From Paraoerskovia sediminicola (GTDB lineage: Bacteria; Actinomycetota; Actinomycetes; Actinomycetales; Cellulomonadaceae), in the NCBI RefSeq assembly GCF_030296575.1, contig NZ_AP027729.1, forward strand, positions 1,674,001 to 1,738,000: a DNA stretch of 64,000 bases. Direction: 5' to 3'. The translations under genes and the position numbers were made by a program. The notes beneath the pieces were generated by a model. It made no database searches, had not been told where the DNA came from, and worked only from the letters and a program-made list of their open reading frames with translations. Shown piece by piece: positions 59,829-64,000 of this stretch; within the stretch, counting starts at the first letter, position 1; every line of letters starts with the position of its first letter.

Positions 59829-62800
59829 ATGCTCCGCAGCTTGAGTGTTCGCGGGAAGATCCTCGCGGCCATCGCGGTGCCCCTGGTCGTGCTGTTCGTC
59901 GCGGCCACGCTCATCTCGGTCCGCGCGATCGGCGACTGGCGCGTGTCCGCGCAGACGCGCGACGTGGTCCAGGCCCTCGAGGCGCAGGACGCCGCCGGGA
60001 CCGGGTTCGCGCAGGAGCGCGCGCTGACGATCATGGCGCTCGCCGGCGGGGCCGAGGACGACGGGAGCCTCGACGAGGCCCGGGCCCAGACGGACGCCGC
60101 GCTGGACGTGCGTGACGAGCAGCTCGGGGCGCTCGACGTCTCCGCGCTCGACCCCGCCGTGCAGGACGCGATCAACAGGACGCTCGCCGACCGCGAGCGT
60201 CTGGTCGAGCTCCGCACGGGTGTGGACGACGGCAACCTCACCGAGCCCGCCGCGACCGGTCTCTACACCGACTTCATCGACCGGGCGATCGGCGTGCAGG
60301 ACGCGCTCGAGGCGACGTCGGCCGACCGTGACCTCGCCCAGTTCCTCCAGGCCTACACCCTGCTCGACGAGCTGATGGCCCAGGTCACGCTCGACACCCC
60401 CTCGGCGGGATCCTCGTCCAGCAGGCAGCCGGCGGCGTCGCGACGCCGGCCGACACCACGCGCGTCGCGCAGATCGTCACCGACACCGACCAGGTCCAGG
60501 CGGACGCCGTCGACGCCCTCGCCGGGCTTCCCGACACGCTGTGGCAGATCCCCTACGTCAACGCGGACTACTACTCGGCCCGGGCGGCGCTCGCCAGGAC
60601 GTCCCCTGCCGACATCTCCGCCGGTCAGGCGGCCGCGTGGAACGACCTCGCCACCGGGTTCGTCGCCGACCTTCGCCCGGTGCGCGACGGCGTCCGCACC
60701 GACACGCTCGACCTCGCGGACTCCACCGCGACCGCCGCGGCGACGACGGCGTGGGTCACGATCGGCATCGCGATCCTCTCGTTCCTCCTCTCGCTGCTCA
60801 TCGCCGGATTCATCGCGAGCCGCATCGTGCGGCCGCTGCGGCACCTCACGACGGCCGCGAAGGAGCTGCAGACCCAGCTCCCCGTGCTCGTCGAGCAGGT
60901 CTCCGTCCCGGGCCAGGGACCGCGCCTGTCGATCGACCCGATCGCGGTCGAGTCGAGCGACGAGGTCGGTCAGCTCGCCGAGGCGTTCAACGACGTGAAC
61001 TCGACGACGGTCCAGGTCGCACGCGAGCAGGCCGCGCTGCGCGGCTCGATCGCCGAGATGTTCGTCAACGTCGCCCGCCGCGACCAGGTGCTGCTCAACC
61101 GCCAGCTCGCGTTCCTCGACGACCTCGAGCGCGCGGAGGAGGATGCGGGGACCCTCTCCAACCTCTTCCGACTCGACCACCTCGCGACCCGGATGCGCCG
61201 CAACGCGGAGTCCCTCCTCGTGCTCGCCGGGATCGACTCCGGACGCCGCATCCGTCAGCCGATGCCCGCCTCCGACGTCATCCGCACGGCGTCCTCCGAG
61301 ATCGAGCTGTACGACCGGGTGCGGCTGCACCTCGCCGTCGACCCCCACATGCTCGGGCACAACGCGCTCAACGCCGCGCACCTCCTCGCGGAGCTCATCG
61401 AGAACGCGACGAACTTCTCCGAGCCGCACACCCCCGTCGAGGTCTCGGTCGCTCAGGACGAGCACGCCGTGACGATCACGGTGCGTGACCACGGTCTGGG
61501 CATGAGCCCCGCGGAGCTCGCGGAGGCCACGCGCCGCGTCCGCACCACGGGCGCGACCGACGTCGTCGGCGCCCAGCGGCTCGGCCTCTACGTGGTCGGT
61601 CGCCTGGCGGGCAAGCTCCAGGCCGACGTGTCGTTCGACTCCGCCGCCGAGGGCGGCACGGTCGCCTCCGTGACGTTCCCCGCAGCGCTCTTCGTCGCGG
61701 ACCGGGACCGGCCGCTGCCGAGCCCCACCGACCCCCTGTCGGCGCACACGCAGGCGGCAGCCGGTCAGCTGGGCAGCCCGGCGCCCTCCGCAGAGCGCTC
61801 TAGGCCGTCTGCCCCCGGGAGCTCGATCACGCCCGCGTCGGCCGCTGCGCTCGCCGCAGGTCTGCCCGTGCGGCGCGACGCCGGGAGCTCGGCTCCGGTG
61901 CCGGCGGTCGAGTCTGCCGACCCCGGGTCCACGACCGGCGAGGCGCCGGTCGTGCGCGAGGTGGACCTGGACGCCCTCACCGACGGCACCACGAGCACCG
62001 GGATGCCCCGGCGCCGGGCGCGCTCCGCCGACTCGTCGGCGGACGACCGCGACATCGTGCTGCCCCCGCTCGAGCAGGCCGAGGTCTCGGACGACCTCGA
62101 CGGCGCGGACCTCTGGGCGCCGCCTTCGCCCGCGGCGCCGTCGGGCGCCCCGGGCGGGCTGCCGACCCGCGGTCGCCGCGCCGCCGAGCCGCAGGCCCCC
62201 GCGGAGCCCGAGGCGCCCGTCGACGCGCCCGAGCCGACCGGGGCACCGGTCGGGGCCGCCGCTCCTGACGGGTCGCCGTCGAAGACCGCGACGGGGCTCC
62301 CCGTCCGCGGCGCCCGAGGCGGGTCGGCTCCCGACGCCGCTCCGGCCCCGGCTCGTCCGCCTCTCGCCGACGTCGTGATCCCGGAGGTCCCGGACGTGGG
62401 CTCCGGCCCGAGCCCGGACGCCCCCCACACCGATGACACCGACGCGCTCGTGCGCAGCACGATGTTCTCGAGCTTCCGCTCCTGCGAGGAGCTCGACAGC
62501 ACCATGTCCATCCCGGTCGACCTCACAGGACAGTTCCCCGCGGCCGCGGAGGAGGAGCCGGCGCCCGCACCGGCACCTTCACCAGCACCGTCGGGGGAGG
62601 GCGGCCGGCACGCGTCGTACTTCGACGAGCTCGCCGCGGGGGCCGGCGCCCTCGGCACGGAGCTCCGGGGCGCCGACGTCGAGCACTCGGACGAGCTGAT
62701 CTCCCGCTTCGACGAGGCGGCACGTCCGTTGACCGACGGCATCCCGCTGGTCGCACCGTCCGGCACGGCGCCGGTCGCGGACCCGGCGCCGGCTCACCCC

Positions 62801-64000
62801 GCGGACCCGTCGGCCGCCGAGGCCGCGGACGGCGTCGAGGCACCGGATGGCGACGCACCTGCGGGCTCTGCCCCTGCGGCGTCCGCGCCCTCTGCACCGT
62901 TCGCGCCGGCCGCGCCGCCCGCGTCTCCGGGGACCGTGCCACCCGGGTCTCCCGGGGCCGCCGAGGCTGCAGGCGCACCTGTGGACGCCTTCGAGTCGCT
63001 CCCCGCGTTCGAGGACCTGATGCGCGACCTGCCGACCCGACGGTCGCTCCGGGAGTCCTCGACCAAGCGCCGCGGGCTGTTCGGCCGCCGCAGCCGGCCC
63101 GCCACGGGAGCGGTGCCGGACATCGCGACGCACGCTCCGGCGCCCGGTCAGTCCCCGGCCTCCGCGTTCGGGGCACCGGCGTCCGGGACCGCTCAGGAGC
63201 GGTCCGGCGACGACACCCACGGGTCGGGTGCGCCGGAGATCGCGTCGGCGCACGCCGGCGTCGGCCAGGCCGACGCCGGAGCCGCCCCGCAGGCGGACGT
63301 CGAGGAGTTCCCGCTCACGCTGCACGGTCCGGAGACGGCCGAGCAGCCGATCCACGTCGCCGACCCGTTCGACGGCGTCTCGCTCGCGGCCGACGACGGT
63401 CCCGGGTGGGCGCCTGAGTCCTCGCCCGAGGACTCCTGGACCCCGCCGGAGCCGATCCAGGGTGCGACGCCGCTCACGCGGCGTGGAGCCGCCGCCGCGC
63501 GCCGTGAGGCGACCGAGGAGAGTGCTCGGCTCCTCGAGCCCGACCTCGAGCAGCCCATCGACGAGGGCTACATCCGGGACTCCATCGAGACGCGCTCCCA
63601 GTGGCTCGCGTCGGCGGTCCTGTACGAGGAGATGACGTCGCTCCTCGCCTCGGGGAACGACTTCGAGAGCGAGGAGTTCGCGGGTCCCGCGGACGGCGCG
63701 TACCAGCCGACCGTGGAGGCGTCCGGCGCTTCGCTGACTCGCCGCGGCGGCGACGGGCAGGACTCGGGTGCGAGCTCGCCCGCACCCGAGGATGCCTCCG
63801 TGCGGGACGCGGAAGCGCTGCGTGCCCGGTTCTCCGCGTACCAGGCGGGGACGGCGCGCGGCCGGGACGCGACCCAGCGGGGTTCGCGCGCCGGTGGGCC
63901 CACGGGCCGCGACGAGGACGAGGGCCGGGAGCGCCGGCTCGAGCAGGACGACCTGGGGTCGACATGGCAGCCCCCGACCGTGAATGATGTGCACGATCCC
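59829..64000 (+). CDS. Conservon-type sensor histidine kinase (CvnA-like), apparent -1 frameshift near 60399; cut by the right window edge
   Basis: At least 1390 residues; the frame is open to the last base. From ATG 59829 (GAGAGG upstream): membrane helix (ILAAIAVPLVVLFVAATLIS), a nitrate/nitrite-sensing (NIT) domain, second helix near residue 305, HAMP, then the atypical kinase core with LFRLDHLATRMRRNAESLLV (likely phospho-His about 451), N box LIENATNFSEPHTPVE and G box VRDHGLGMSP. The frame breaks in C5 at 60397-60401; a sixth C gives DTPLGGILVQQAAGGVATPA. A Pro/Ala/Gly/Asp-rich tail of over 700 residues follows, with a non-random island DSIETRSQWLASAVLYEEMT near 1250. In Streptomyces such kinases precede roadblock, DUF742 and small GTPase genes (conservons), expected just outside the window. 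Confidence 0.88.
60397..60401. other. Probable frameshift site (missing C) in the sensor kinase gene
   Basis: Five C; six would join the NIT domain halves and the rest of the kinase in one frame, which then stays open to the window end. Confidence 0.8.

Overview
The window is about 72% G+C, is densely coded on both strands, uses many GTG starts, and has SD motifs of the GGAGG type. Its LacI-controlled polysaccharide genes, its sugar ABC system without its own ATPase, and a CvnA-type kinase point to a saprophytic actinobacterium, most likely of the Cellulomonas/Promicromonospora group of Micrococcales. The family level is inferred from gene content only. I find 51 protein genes (two cut by the window edges) and no rRNA, tRNA, CRISPR array, transposase or prophage. 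No gene-free stretch exceeds 300 bases.

Layout. 1-4181: two GH2 beta-mannosidases around a LacI regulator. 4147-9844: DUF429 protein, TelA, DUF475/TerC-like protein, TM2 protein, two small membrane proteins, a VOC protein. 10073-11602: secreted M28 aminopeptidase. 11818-23283: mostly housekeeping or stress genes (DHA2 exporter with a C-terminal winged-helix domain, zincin, MOSC, DsbA/FrnE, DUF1304, aldo/keto reductase, AlkA-like glycosylase, RNase HI, FKBP, ferritin-like/VIT1 protein, EEP hydrolase, DUF427). 23293-32713: glucuronide/glucuronate catabolism (gntK, uxaC, uxuB, lacI, uidA, uidB, manD). 32806-39775: two MFS transporters, poxB, another MFS, a small GNAT. 39851-51830: pgm, DUF5926, GT2, two tandem paralogous large membrane proteins, a diacylglycerol-kinase-like protein, serS, HAD. 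52047-59639: map, then lacI plus an alpha-glucoside-type ABC importer, EamA, quinone oxidoreductase. 59829-64000: start of a conservon-type (CvnA) sensor kinase.

How the genes work together. The 23-33 kb block is a coherent pathway. UidB imports a glucuronide and UidA frees glucuronate. UxaC isomerises it to fructuronate, UxuB reduces that to mannonate, and ManD dehydrates mannonate to 2-keto-3-deoxygluconate. GntK handles gluconate alongside. Two near-identical palindromes in the two divergent promoter regions (gntK/uxaC and lacI/uidA) look like operators of the embedded LacI protein.

Reading note. Eleven otherwise intact genes carry twelve single-base frameshifts. Every one is a missing base, and almost all lie in short G or C runs. 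I treat these as homopolymer under-calls in the assembly, give the reconstructed gene spans, and mark each site. Many genes also show a TAnnnT or CAnnnT hexamer ending 6-8 nt before the start codon without an SD, which is the signature of leaderless transcripts.
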